Source: Pseudomonas sp. L5B5
Lineage (GTDB): Bacteria; Pseudomonadota; Gammaproteobacteria; Pseudomonadales; Pseudomonadaceae
Assembly (NCBI RefSeq): GCF_020520285.1
Contig: NZ_CP084742.1
Span: forward strand, 434,001-498,000
DNA length: 64,000 nt
Reading direction: 5' to 3'
Positions 33,872-42,456 of this stretch are shown here, piece by piece (within the stretch, counting starts at the first letter, position 1; each line of letters opens with the position of its first letter). The notes under the pieces are model-generated. The model did no database searches, was not told where the DNA came from, and worked only from the letters and a program-made list of their open reading frames with translations. A program made the translations under genes and the position numbers.

Positions 33872-34465
33872 TCAGGCGGCTCTGAGCAGGCGCTTGAGCA
33901 GGCGGGTCAGGGGTTCCCGGGCCTTGCGGCTCTTGAACAACGAGGGGATATGTCGCAGGAAGTGCTGCCAGGGATAGCCGCCGGGGGTGCGGTGGGTGGA
34001 CAGCAGGTAGTCGTGCAGCGCCAGGGCCGACTCGCGGTTGTAGGCCCACAGCAGCTGGCCTTTGTACGGCACGGCATAATAGGCCTCGGTCGGCCAGTTC
34101 AATGCGTGCCGGCCCTGGTAGTCGCAGTGTTCGCAATGGATCGAGCCCAGGTCCAGGCCGTGGTTGCGGTACCAGTAGCGTGGCTGTTGCCATTGTTCGG
34201 CACGGTAGCCCTCGGGCAGTTGTTGCAGGCTCTGCAATGGGTCGCCATGCAGGCCGGGAAAGTACAGGGCGTAGTGGCGGTAGTGTCCGCAGCTGTCTTG
34301 CTCCTGCCAGTACTCGAGCAGCGGGTGGGCCTGGAACCCCGCTACATCGGCCTTGCGTTCGATGGTCGCCGCCACCGGGAATTCGAAGCTGGCCCGGGCC
34401 GCGCAGTGCGGACAGGTGAGCGCCAGCTGATGGGGCATGGGGGTCCATGGATAGAGACGAGTCAT
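33872..34465 (-). CDS. Putative zinc-ribbon protein of unknown function
   Basis: The product is 197 residues from the ATG at 34463-34465. Two CxxC pairs, CPHC near residue 18 and CEHC near 112, suggest a split zinc site. The middle is rich in aromatic residues and histidine (SCGHYRHYALYFPGLHGDP, YRNHGLDLGSIHC). The C-terminus is basic. I do not recognise a family. It begins 7 bases after the stop of the binding-protein gene on the same strand, so the two are one operon. Its function cannot be inferred. Confidence 0.6.
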   Translation of the reverse strand: MTRLYPWTPMPHQLALTCPHCAARASFEFPVAATIERKADVAGFQAHPLLEYWQEQDSCGHYRHYALYFPGLHGDPLQSLQQLPEGYRAEQWQQPRYWYRNHGLDLGSIHCEHCDYQGRHALNWPTEAYYAVPYKGQLLWAYNRESALALHDYLLSTHRTPGGYPWQHFLRHIPSLFKSRKAREPLTRLLKRLLRAA

Positions 34466-34472
34466 GTGCGTC

Positions 34473-35210
34473 TCAATCTGCCTGCAAGCGTGGCCGGTCG
34501 ATGTTCCAGCGCTGCTTGAGCTGCTGCAGGCTGCCATCTTGCTCCATCGCTTGCAGGGCCTGTTGCCAGCGGGCGACCTGGGCGGGATCGACCTTGGGCG
34601 AAAAGGCGATATAGGCATCCTGCTGCATCAGGGGGATCTGGTAACGCAGCTGTTCCAGCGCCATGCCCTGCTCGGCGGCGAAGGTGCCGACGCTCATGGT
34701 ATCGGCGACCACGTACTGCACACGGCCGATCTGCAGCAGGCGCATCATGATCTCCGGGCTGTCCACGCCCCACAGGTTGTCCAGGCCCTGCTGGCGCAGG
34801 ACGCTGTAGACCAGCCATTTGCGCGGCACCGCAATCTGGCCCCGGGTCTGGCGCAGGTCGCTGACCGGGGTGTCATCGCTGCTGCGGGTGTAGAGGGCGG
34901 TTTCGGTCTGCATCAGCGGGCCGACCCACTGGTAGCGGGTTTCACGCTCGGCCGTGCGCAAAATGGTGAACACGGCGGTGTCGGCGTCCTCGCTGGCATC
35001 GCGCAGCGCCCGCAGCATCGGCCTTTGCTGCACCTGGATGCGATCACCGCTGCGCTGGGCCAGGGCCTGCACCACATCGACGCCAAAGCCTGCCATGCGC
35101 TCGCCTTGCTGGAAGTGCAGCGGCGGATGGTTGTCGGTCAGCATGCGCAGTTCGCCCGCGTGGGCCGCAAGGCTCAATAGCGGCAACAGTGCCTGCAGCA
35201 TCCATTTCAT
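34473..35210 (-). CDS. Periplasmic solute-binding protein (SBP family 3)
   Basis: The product is 245 residues from the ATG at 35208-35210, with AAGGG about 7 bases upstream; a TTG start 21 bases further up is less likely. Residues 1-18 form a signal peptide (MKWMLQALLPLLSLAAHA). The mature protein shows the SBP family 3 pattern (LRMLTDNHPPLHFQQGERMA, TAVFTILRTAERETRYQWVG). No transporter genes adjoin it. It is followed, in the same operon, by a zinc-ribbon-like protein. Proteins of this type often act in sensing or in scavenging amino acids. Ligand unknown. Confidence 0.8.
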   Translation of the reverse strand: MKWMLQALLPLLSLAAHAGELRMLTDNHPPLHFQQGERMAGFGVDVVQALAQRSGDRIQVQQRPMLRALRDASEDADTAVFTILRTAERETRYQWVGPLMQTETALYTRSSDDTPVSDLRQTRGQIAVPRKWLVYSVLRQQGLDNLWGVDSPEIMMRLLQIGRVQYVVADTMSVGTFAAEQGMALEQLRYQIPLMQQDAYIAFSPKVDPAQVARWQQALQAMEQDGSLQQLKQRWNIDRPRLQAD

Positions 35211-35394
35211 GCAGTGCCCTTGGAGTTTCAAAACGCAGAGCTTAGTACGACTGGTTGCCGCCTGTCGCGATAAAAGCTGCCGGCTCTGTGCCAGGCTTCA
35301 GAGGGCGATTCCCTGGGCTTTTTTCGTCGGGATATCGCTGAAAACACGCCACTGCAGTTATTCTTGCGCCGCCTTTTCAGAATGGAATCGACCC

Positions 35395-36426
35395 ATGTTC
35401 GCTCCCCTTGTTCGTCCCTTGCGAGCCTCTGGCTTGCTGTTCGCGGTCCTGGCCTGTTCCCAGGGCGTGCAAGCCAGCAGTTTCGACTGCGCCAAGGCCG
35501 CCAGTGCCAGTGAAAAGGCCATCTGCGCCGACGCTTACACCGCCAAGCTGGACAGCCGGCTGGGCAAGGCCTGGACGGCGACTCTGGGCGAGGCCAAGGA
35601 CCCCAAGGCGCTGCGCCTGGGCCAGCGTGAATGGCTCAAGCAGCGCGACCAGTGCCAGGCTGATCTGGGCTGCCTGCGCAGCCAATACCTGAGCCGCCTG
35701 ATGGTGCTGCGCCATGTGAATATTCCGTTCAACTGGCAAGGCACCTGGCAGCGGGTCTCGGTCAGTCCGTTCTACGGCGGTGAGCTGGTGATCCGGCACG
35801 CCGGCGAAGAGAGTCTGAGCTTCGATCTGTCGGCCATGGGGGGCGCCAATTCCGGTGCGCTCGCAGGCAAGCTGGAGCTCAAGGACGGTGAAGCGCGCTA
35901 CGGCGTCGATGGCTGCGCGTTGCGCTTCACCCCGCGCAACGGCCTGTTGCAAGTGACCCAGGAGGGCGACTCCTATGCCTGCGGCGCCGGTTCGGGGGTG
36001 TATTACGACGGGCTTTACGTGGCCTCCCGGCAGATCCTGGAGAATCAGTACGATTTGCTGTCCACCGCGCTGGTGCGCACCGAGGAGGAAGACCAGCGAG
36101 CCCGGAAGCTGTTGAAAAAGGACTACCAGACCCTGCTCGACAGCGGCTCGGCGTTCTCCCAGGACACCTCGGCCGAGCTCAAGGGCGCCGAGGTCACCGA
36201 TATGTGGCTGCGGGGGCTGGCCAATACCAATGCGGCGATTTTCGTGCGGGGAGCCCAGGGGCAACTGTGGGTCGCGCTGCTGGCGGTGGTGGGGCCCAAG
36301 GATGAAGTGCGGGTGCGCTACTACACCACCGAGCCCGAGTGGAAGCACAGCCTGCCGGACGTGGTCCAGACCTGGTACGAGGCGCGTACCAAGGGCAAGC
36401 GCCTGGCGCTGGACATGATGCCCTGA
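35395..36426 (+). CDS. Exported protein with LprI-type (lysozyme inhibitor) N-terminal domain
   Basis: The product is 343 residues from the ATG at 35395. Residues 1-26 are a signal peptide. Residues about 28-105 match the LprI-N (DUF1311) pattern, with the conserved cysteines in FDCAKAASASEKAICAD and DQCQADLGCLRSQYLSRL. The remaining 235 residues are a separate, beta-rich region with two more cysteines, not assigned. LprI-type proteins bind or inhibit lysozyme in some bacteria. The protein is probably periplasmic. It stands alone. Confidence 0.75.
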   Translation: MFAPLVRPLRASGLLFAVLACSQGVQASSFDCAKAASASEKAICADAYTAKLDSRLGKAWTATLGEAKDPKALRLGQREWLKQRDQCQADLGCLRSQYLSRLMVLRHVNIPFNWQGTWQRVSVSPFYGGELVIRHAGEESLSFDLSAMGGANSGALAGKLELKDGEARYGVDGCALRFTPRNGLLQVTQEGDSYACGAGSGVYYDGLYVASRQILENQYDLLSTALVRTEEEDQRARKLLKKDYQTLLDSGSAFSQDTSAELKGAEVTDMWLRGLANTNAAIFVRGAQGQLWVALLAVVGPKDEVRVRYYTTEPEWKHSLPDVVQTWYEARTKGKRLALDMMP

Positions 36427-36634
36427 ACCCGGCGCCGGGGGATTTCCTCGCACGGATGCTGAAGCCTGCCTGCGCAGCTGCTAGAGTCTCGCCCCTGGCA
36501 GCCGGATGCCCGGACCTGCCGGACAAATTCCAGCGGTTGGTGACGCGAAGCCCGCGAGAGCGTCTACGACTAGTGCAAGTGACACTGCCGCCGCCGTTAT
36601 CGGCGCCTGGCACTTTGAAATTGGGAGAATCTGT

Positions 36635-37831
36635 ATGGTCATCAAACCCCGCGTTCGCGGCTTTATCTGCGTGACGACCCACCCGGTCGGCTGCGAGGCC
36701 AACGTCAAGCAACAGATCGATTACGTCACCCGGCAGGGCGCCATCGACGCAGGGCCGAAGAACGTGCTGGTCCTTGGTGCGTCCACCGGCTACGGCCTGG
36801 CGGCGCGGATCACAGCAGCCTTCGGTTGTGACGCCAATACCCTGGGCGTGTTCTTCGAGCGCGGCAGTGCCGACGGCAAGCTGGGTACCGCCGGCTGGTA
36901 CAACAGCGCGGCCTTCCACAAGTTCGCCGAGCAAAAGGGCCTGTACGCCAAGAGCATCAATGGCGACGCCTTCTCCGATGCGGTCAAGGCCGAAACCATC
37001 GAGACCATCAAGCGCGACCTGGGCAAGATCGACCTGGTGGTCTACAGCCTGGCCGCCCCGCGCCGCACCCACCCCAAGACCGGTGAAGTGCTGAGCTCGA
37101 CCCTCAAGCCCCTGGGCAAGTCCGTGACCCTGCGCGGTGTCGATACCGACAAGGAAATCGTCAAGGAAACCACCCTGCAACCTGCGACCCAGGAAGAGAT
37201 CGACGGCACCGTGGCGGTCATGGGTGGTGAAGACTGGCAGATGTGGATCGACGCCCTGCACGAGGCAGGCGTCCTGGCCGAAGGCGCCAAGACCACCGCC
37301 TTCACCTACCTGGGCGAGAAGCTGACCCACGACATCTACTGGAACGGTTCCATCGGCGAAGCCAAGAAGGACCTGGACCAGAAGGTCATCGGCATTCGCA
37401 AGGAACTTTCGGACCTGGGCGGCGATGCCCGGGTATCGGTGCTCAAGGCCGTGGTGACCCAGGCCAGCTCGGCGATCCCGATCATGCCGCTGTACCTGTC
37501 GCTGCTGTTCAAGGTGATGAAGGAGCAGGGCAGCCACGAAGGTTGCATCGAGCAGGTCTACGGCCTGTACAAGGACAGCCTGTACAACCCGAACCCGATC
37601 ATCGACGAAGAAGGCCGCCTGCGCGCCGACTACAAGGAACTGCAGCCTGAGGTCCAGGACCGCGTGAAGCAGCTGTGGGACGAAGTCACCAGCGAAAACC
37701 TGTACCAGTTGACCGACTTCGCCGGCTACAAGCAGGAGTTCCTGCGCCTGTTCGGTTTCGAGATCGACGGCGTCGATTACGAAGCCGATGTCGATCCGGA
37801 CGTGAAGATCGACAAGCTGGTCCAGCTGTAA
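36635..37831 (+). CDS. fabV: FabV, trans-2-enoyl-ACP/CoA reductase
   Basis: The product is 398 residues, the usual FabV length, from the ATG at 36635. FabV features are clear: the N-terminal [20 protein letters not shown], the NADH-binding [16 protein letters not shown], and the active-site pair Tyr235 and Lys244 spaced YX8K in [12 protein letters not shown]. It reduces enoyl-ACP in the last step of fatty-acid elongation. In Pseudomonas it is the triclosan-insensitive enoyl reductase. It is monocistronic and followed by a bidirectional terminator. Confidence 0.95.
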   Translation: MVIKPRVRGFICVTTHPVGCEANVKQQIDYVTRQGAIDAGPKNVLVLGASTGYGLAARITAAFGCDANTLGVFFERGSADGKLGTAGWYNSAAFHKFAEQKGLYAKSINGDAFSDAVKAETIETIKRDLGKIDLVVYSLAAPRRTHPKTGEVLSSTLKPLGKSVTLRGVDTDKEIVKETTLQPATQEEIDGTVAVMGGEDWQMWIDALHEAGVLAEGAKTTAFTYLGEKLTHDIYWNGSIGEAKKDLDQKVIGIRKELSDLGGDARVSVLKAVVTQASSAIPIMPLYLSLLFKVMKEQGSHEGCIEQVYGLYKDSLYNPNPIIDEEGRLRADYKELQPEVQDRVKQLWDEVTSENLYQLTDFAGYKQEFLRLFGFEIDGVDYEADVDPDVKIDKLVQL

Positions 37832-37851
37832 CCGCACTGCCCGCGTGACCC

Positions 37852-37877
37852 AACGCCCCTCCATCGTGAGGGGCGTT
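37852..37877. terminator. Bidirectional terminator between fabV and the thioesterase-like gene
   Basis: Arms AACGCCCCTC (37852-37861) and GAGGGGCGTT (37868-37877) pair perfectly around CATCGT. It lies 20 bases after the fabV stop and 12 bases beyond the end of the convergent gene. The T-run is short on each side. Confidence 0.8.
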
Positions 37878-37889
37878 GTCGTTCATGGC

Positions 37890-38330
37890 TCAGGCCAGCT
37901 TCACGTTCATGGTGATCTGCGCCGTGAACATCGCCTGTTGCTCGCCATCGAAGGCCGTTACCGCCACCACCTTGTCCCCGGCGCTGGACCAGTCCACCGC
38001 GCTGCCGTCGGCCACTGCCCGGATATCGCCCTTGGCCTTGGCCAGGTAGGCGACGGTCATGCCCTTGGGAATCCACCGTGCGCCCACGGGAATCGACACA
38101 TCGGTCATGACCCCGGCCGCCAGCTCGGCGGCATTGCACAGGGCGATGGCGTGCACGGTGCCCAGATGGTTGGTGATTTCCCGGCGAAACGGTACCCGCA
38201 CCTGGCAATGGCCGGCCCGCAACTCATCGATCAAGGGCGCGATGCTGGAGAAGTAGGGCGCCATCTGGCAGGCCATCTGGGTGAATTTTTCCGCCCCGGC
38301 GGCGTTGAACATGCTGAGAACCTGACTCAT
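37890..38330 (-). CDS. Hotdog-fold thioesterase-like protein (DUF4442 type)
   Basis: The product is 146 residues, with a GAGG site upstream. It has the hotdog signature segments: REITNHLGTVHAIALCNAAE (residues about 51-70), LAAGVMTDVSIP and MTVAYLAKAKGDIRAVAD. DUF4442 proteins are presumed acyl-CoA thioesterases of unknown substrate. It diverges from a TetR regulator whose 23-bp palindrome lies in the shared promoter, so it is probably a target. Facing fabV tail to tail does not by itself link it to fatty-acid synthesis. Confidence 0.85.
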   Translation of the reverse strand: MSQVLSMFNAAGAEKFTQMACQMAPYFSSIAPLIDELRAGHCQVRVPFRREITNHLGTVHAIALCNAAELAAGVMTDVSIPVGARWIPKGMTVAYLAKAKGDIRAVADGSAVDWSSAGDKVVAVTAFDGEQQAMFTAQITMNVKLA

Positions 38331-38363
38331 GAGAATTGCCTCGGTGTGTTAGGGGGGAGAAGG

Positions 38364-38386
38364 TTTACAGAATAATATTCTGTAAA
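38364..38386. promoter_or_regulatory. Perfect 23-bp palindrome, probable TetR operator
   Basis: Arms TTTACAGAATA and TATTCTGTAAA pair perfectly around one A. The site lies 34 bases upstream of the thioesterase-like gene and 147 bases upstream of the TetR gene. Confidence 0.75.
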
Positions 38387-38404
38387 AGAACAATATTCTG
38401 TAAA
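38382..38404. promoter_or_regulatory. Second, imperfect operator copy
   Basis: The right half-site TATTCTGTAAA recurs exactly at 38394-38404, 18 bases after its first copy, while the left half matches 7 of 11 positions. Two overlapping sites suggest cooperative binding by two TetR dimers. Confidence 0.6.
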
Positions 38405-38532
38405 AAGAAAACCTGTCAAGCTACGGGCCTTGGCAGGCCGTTGAAAAACATGGCAACGCAGGTGGTTTTTAAACGGCCTGTTAGGCTCGTGCCTGCCCCA
38501 TCCATTGACCCTGCAAGGAGCCAGATCCCCCC

Positions 38533-39150
38533 ATGCCGGATACCGATCTGCTGGAACGCTGCTACCCGGGCCGTCGCGCCGAACTCAAGCGCACCATCCT
38601 CCAGCAGGCCCTGGGCTGCTTTAACCGGCTGGGCCTGGAGGCCACCACCATCGAGATGATCCGTGCCGAATGCGATACCAGCGTCGGCGCGATCTATCAC
38701 CATTTCACTAACAAGGAAGGCCTTGTCGCCGCGCTGTTCTTCGCGGCCCTGGACGACCAGGCTCAATTGCGCGACAGCTACCTGGACCAGGCGCAGACCC
38801 TGGAGCAGGGCGTCCAGGCCCTGGTGCACAGCTATGTGGACTGGGTCGACGCCCAGCCGGAGTGGGCGCGGTTCCAGTTCCATGCGCGGTTTGCCGTGAC
38901 CCGCGGACCCTTCAGCGAGGCGTTGGCCGAGCGCAACCGCACGCGCAACCGCGGCTTGCTGGAGTGGCTCAAGGCCCGCTCGGCATCGGACGCATTGCCA
39001 GCCTTCCCAGCGGAGCTGCTACCGTCGTTGATCATTGGCCAGGCCGAAAGTTATTGCCGGGCCTGGCTGTCGGGACGGGTCCAGGGTCGCCCCCGCGAGT
39101 ACCGTCAATACCTGGCCGCCGCGGCCTGGCGCTCCATCAGCGGCCAGTAG
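38533..39150 (+). CDS. TetR-family transcriptional regulator
   Basis: The product is 205 residues. The HTH is near residues 30-62 (LEATTIEMIRAECDTSVGAI then YHHFTNKEGLVAALFF). The C-terminal domain is a generic TetR ligand domain rich in Arg and Gln. It diverges from the hotdog thioesterase-like gene and probably acts on the palindromes in between. Fatty-acyl-CoA ligands would fit, given the neighbouring thioesterase-like and fabV genes, but this is inference. A GGAG lies 11 bases ahead of the ATG. Confidence 0.87.
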   Translation: MPDTDLLERCYPGRRAELKRTILQQALGCFNRLGLEATTIEMIRAECDTSVGAIYHHFTNKEGLVAALFFAALDDQAQLRDSYLDQAQTLEQGVQALVHSYVDWVDAQPEWARFQFHARFAVTRGPFSEALAERNRTRNRGLLEWLKARSASDALPAFPAELLPSLIIGQAESYCRAWLSGRVQGRPREYRQYLAAAAWRSISGQ

Positions 39151-39237
39151 CGGTCAGGGGCAAGTGCGCAAGATTGTTCAAGCCAGAGTCGAGCTGGGCT
39201 GGCACAGTCAGGTTTCTTCATTTGCGTGCAGGGTTCC

Positions 39238-39936
39238 ATGTCCAGCGTTCTTCTTCCGCGCACCGCCTTCATCCGCGGCGCCATCGCCATCATGCCGTTG
39301 TCCCTGGCTACCGCGCCCTGGGGCTTGCTGGCAGGTTCCATGGCCATCGAGGCCAATCTCACGCCGTTGCAGGCCCAGGGCCTGTCGAGCATCGTCTTCG
39401 CCGGGGCCGCGCAACTGGTGGCCATCGGCATGCTCAAGGGCGGGGCAGGGATCTTCTCGATCCTGCTGACCACCTTGCTGCTCACCTCCCAGCACTTGCT
39501 GTATGGCATGAGCATGCGGTCGGTGATCGCCCCCTTGCCTGGGCGCTGGCGCCTGGGTTTGGGATTTCTGCTCACCGACGAGCTGTTCGCCCTCACCAGC
39601 GCCCATGACAAGCAGCAGTTCGATCGCTGGTATGCCCTGGGCGTGGGCCTGACCTTCTACGTGGCCTGGAACCTGTTTACCCTGCTGGGCATCGTGCTCG
39701 GCAAGAGCATTCCGGGGCTGGAACACCTGGGCCTGGATTTCTCCATCGCCGCCACCTTCATCGCTCTGATCACGCCCCTGGTACGCAACGTGCCGACCGT
39801 GGTGTGTGTCGCGGTGTCGCTGTTCTGCTCGGTGCTGCTGAGCTACTGGCAGTGGGGTTCGGCCCTGGTGATCTCGGGTCTTGCGGGGATGACTGCAGGC
39901 TTTGTCTGCAACAAGCTGTATCGGGGGCGCGCATGA
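39238..39936 (+). CDS. azlC: AzlC, branched-chain amino acid exporter large subunit
   Basis: The product is 232 residues from the ATG at 39238 (a GTG 12 bases upstream is possible). The AzlC family pattern is present: RTAFIRGAIAIMPLSLATAP, MAIEANLTPLQAQGLSSIVF, and YGMSMRSVIAPLPGRWRLGL, plus at least five membrane helices. With AzlD it exports branched-chain amino acids or analogues. Its stop overlaps the azlD start (ATGA), as in other azlCD operons. Confidence 0.9.
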   Translation: MSSVLLPRTAFIRGAIAIMPLSLATAPWGLLAGSMAIEANLTPLQAQGLSSIVFAGAAQLVAIGMLKGGAGIFSILLTTLLLTSQHLLYGMSMRSVIAPLPGRWRLGLGFLLTDELFALTSAHDKQQFDRWYALGVGLTFYVAWNLFTLLGIVLGKSIPGLEHLGLDFSIAATFIALITPLVRNVPTVVCVAVSLFCSVLLSYWQWGSALVISGLAGMTAGFVCNKLYRGRA

Positions 39937-40247
39937 TGGTCTGGGCAGTGATTTTCGGCATGGGCCTGCTGGTCTTTCTCAACCGCTACGTGTTCCTCGA
40001 GCCACGCCTGCCGCTGCGCCTGAGCAGCAATGCCCGGCAGTTCCTCGGTTTTGCGGTGCCGGGCATGCTCACCGCGATCTGCGGGCCGATCGTGTTCATG
40101 CCCGACCACCAGTTGAACCTGCACTGGGACAACCCCTACCTGCTGAGCTCCCTGGTGGCCATCGCGCTGGTGATCTACACCCGCAATACCTTGCTCAGCA
40201 TGCTGTTGAGCATGGGGTTCTTTTTTCTCCTGCGCTGGTGGCTGTAA
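39933..40247 (+). CDS. azlD: AzlD, branched-chain amino acid exporter small subunit
   Basis: The product is 104 residues starting at the ATG overlapping the azlC stop. It shows the AzlD pattern (FLNRYVFLEPRLPLRLSSNA, RQFLGFAVPGMLTAI) and about four membrane helices. AzlD is the obligate small partner of AzlC. A second ATG three bases later could also be used. Confidence 0.88.
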   Translation: MMVWAVIFGMGLLVFLNRYVFLEPRLPLRLSSNARQFLGFAVPGMLTAICGPIVFMPDHQLNLHWDNPYLLSSLVAIALVIYTRNTLLSMLLSMGFFFLLRWWL

Positions 40248-40314
40248 AGGCCGATTGCGGTAGCCTGGGCGACTTTCGGCCCAGGCCGACCTTCAACCGC
40301 AATGGAAGCAACGG

Positions 40315-41286
40315 ATGAGCGACTTTCCCCACGATATCGACCTGGACGCGTTCTGGGATCACGACCTCAGTGCCAAGATCAGGCAGCCTGCGCCCAGCGA
40401 TGAACTGATCGCCCAGGTGCAGCAACTCCTGGGCTACCGCTTGCCGGCGTCCTATGTGGCCTTCATGCGCCGTTACAACGGCGGTTACCCGAACCTTACG
40501 TGTTTCCCCATGGGGGACGATCACTGCGATATCGACAGCTTCATCAGCGTCGGCATCACCCCGGGCCGTTCCCTGGGAGGGCAACTGGGCAGCCGTTTCA
40601 GCATCGAGGAGTGGGGTTACCCGGACCTCGGCGTGTACATCTGCGATTGCCCGTCCGCCGGCCATGACATGATCGCGCTGGACTACCGCGCGTGCGGCCC
40701 CGAGGGTGAACCCCGGGTGGTGCATGTGGATCAGGAAGGCGACTACGAGGTGACCGTCCTGGCACCGGACTTCGAGACCTTCGTCCGTGGCCTGGTGTCC
40801 TGGGAGGTCTACGACACTTCCGAGCAGGACTACCTGGATGACCTGGACAAGGTGGCCAATGCCGAGTTCTCGCCGATGCTGGCCGAGCTGCTGGAGCACT
40901 TCGCCCTGGTGCCGGACCTGGGCCCGCGCATCCGCCACATCGCCCTGGGCATCGTCGAGGACAAGCGTTACTTCGCCCTGCATGCCGACCCGCTGTCGCA
41001 GTTGCTGTACGACCTGCAGTTCTGGCTGTACCAGAACCAGCATCCGGTGACGAGCGAGGAGCAGTACCTGCAGGTCTACAGCGAGATGATCGCCTTCGCC
41101 AGGGGGTTCGGCACCGGCGGTTATGCCCCGGGCTTCATCAGCGACTGGTGGCGTGCACGGGTGGCCGGCGGCCAGTTGTGCCAGGGGGATGGCGGGTTTG
41201 CCTTCAGCGCCGGTCATCGCCAGCAACTGCTCGAGCAACTGGCGTCTTTCCCTCCCGAGCCCCCTGCGATCCAGGAGCAGCCATGA
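40315..41286 (+). CDS. SMI1/KNR4 (SUKH-type) domain protein
   Basis: The product is 323 residues. The N-terminal domain, about residues 20-160, has the SMI1/KNR4 pattern: [20 protein letters not shown], the small loop FPMGDD, and SVGITPGR. The C-terminal half is a second unassigned region. SUKH domains frequently serve as immunity proteins against polymorphic toxins, but many are housekeeping proteins. No toxin gene is adjacent, so I do not assign immunity. Its stop overlaps the next gene (ATGA). Confidence 0.8.
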   Translation: MSDFPHDIDLDAFWDHDLSAKIRQPAPSDELIAQVQQLLGYRLPASYVAFMRRYNGGYPNLTCFPMGDDHCDIDSFISVGITPGRSLGGQLGSRFSIEEWGYPDLGVYICDCPSAGHDMIALDYRACGPEGEPRVVHVDQEGDYEVTVLAPDFETFVRGLVSWEVYDTSEQDYLDDLDKVANAEFSPMLAELLEHFALVPDLGPRIRHIALGIVEDKRYFALHADPLSQLLYDLQFWLYQNQHPVTSEEQYLQVYSEMIAFARGFGTGGYAPGFISDWWRARVAGGQLCQGDGGFAFSAGHRQQLLEQLASFPPEPPAIQEQP

Positions 41287-42236
41287 CCGAGGCGTCGATC
41301 CGCATCACCGGCGAGCAGACCCTCTCCGACAACTGGTACCTGCTGAAAAAGTACAGCTTCGAGCTGCGCCGGCGCGACGGCAGCTGGCAGGCCCAGACCC
41401 GCGAAGTCTATGACCGGGGCAATGGCGCCACCATCTTGCTGTACAACCTGGAGCGGCGCACGGTGCTGCTGACCCGGCAGTTTCGCATGCCGGCCTATGT
41501 CAACGATCACAGCGGCTACCTGATCGAGACCGCTGCCGGACTGCTGGACAACGCCAGTCCCGAGGTGCGTATTCGCCAGGAAGCCGAGGAAGAAACCGGC
41601 TACCGGGTCGGCGAGGTGCAGAAGGTCTTCGAGGCCTTCATGAGCCCGGGTTCAGTGACCGAGCGGGTGCACTTCTTCATTGCCCGCTACCAGGCCGAGG
41701 ACCGGATCGACGAAGGCGGCGGCCTGGAGCACGAAGGCGAGGACATCGAGGTCCTGGAACTGGATATCGACCAGGCCCTGGGCATGATCGACAGTGGGGA
41801 CATCGTCGACGGCAAGACCATCATGCTCCTGCAATACCTGCAGCTGCAGGTGCTCAAGCCCCGCAGCCTGATGGTGCTGGTGGCCGGCCCTTATCGCTCC
41901 GGTACCGGTGACGATCCTGCGCTGCTGGCGCGCAACGTGCAGGCCATGGAGCAGTGCGCCGCGCAGGTGCTGGCGGCCGGGCACTTTCCGCTGCTGGGCG
42001 AATGGGTGGCGTTGCCCATGACGCGCCTGGCCGGTTCCCTGGCGGTGGGCGACGAGGTCTACCAGGCGCGGTTCCAGGCCTACGCCGAACGCCTGCTGCA
42101 GCGCTGCGATGCGGTCCTGCGCATCGGCGGGCCCTCGGCCGGATGCGACGCCATGCTCGAGCAGGCCCGGCGCCAGGGCCTGGTCATCTATCACGGGGTC
42201 GAGCAATTGCCGGTAGTCGCCGTCGAGGGCACCTGA
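41283..42236 (+). CDS. NUDIX hydrolase (NudK-like) fused to a C-terminal nucleoside deoxyribosyltransferase-like domain
   Basis: The product is 317 residues from the ATG that overlaps the SMI1/KNR4 gene stop. Residues 1-195 match NudK (GDP-mannose pyrophosphatase): SYFELRRR-like start, [10 protein letters not shown], and [20 protein letters not shown]. The Nudix box reads [20 protein letters not shown], with Ser where Gx5E usually has Glu, though the catalytic REUXEE-type helix is kept. Residues about 200-317 ([20 protein letters not shown]) resemble a DUF4406/deoxyribosyltransferase-like domain. The fusion suggests coupled nucleotide salvage or detoxification. NudK alone is shorter, about 190 residues. 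Confidence 0.8.
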   Translation: MTEASIRITGEQTLSDNWYLLKKYSFELRRRDGSWQAQTREVYDRGNGATILLYNLERRTVLLTRQFRMPAYVNDHSGYLIETAAGLLDNASPEVRIRQEAEEETGYRVGEVQKVFEAFMSPGSVTERVHFFIARYQAEDRIDEGGGLEHEGEDIEVLELDIDQALGMIDSGDIVDGKTIMLLQYLQLQVLKPRSLMVLVAGPYRSGTGDDPALLARNVQAMEQCAAQVLAAGHFPLLGEWVALPMTRLAGSLAVGDEVYQARFQAYAERLLQRCDAVLRIGGPSAGCDAMLEQARRQGLVIYHGVEQLPVVAVEGT

Positions 42237-42456
42237 AGCGCACCGAGTTTTCCCACCACCATGCTGGCGGCGCCCGGGTTCATCCCGGGCACCGCAGGCC
42301 GCCGCCCATTCGTGCATTACCAGGTACGCAGTGCTTGCCAGGGCCCTGCGGGAAAATACTGTCTATCGTCTATAGGCAAGCGGGAGCTTCGTCGAACGCC
42401 ACGCGGGAGCCGCAGGGACGCGCCGGTCGATCTGTCGTCATGGCACCTGGAGCACT

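Noticed and set aside
40315..41286. SMI1/KNR4 protein as a toxin-immunity gene
   Set aside because: No toxin, Rhs or contact-dependent inhibition gene is nearby. The gene overlaps a NUDIX gene in an ordinary operon.
42272..42290. GCCCGGG-TTCAT-CCCGGGC hairpin
   Set aside because: It is a perfect stem but has no T-run and no recurrence elsewhere in the window. It could be a weak terminator after the NUDIX gene, but this is not supported.
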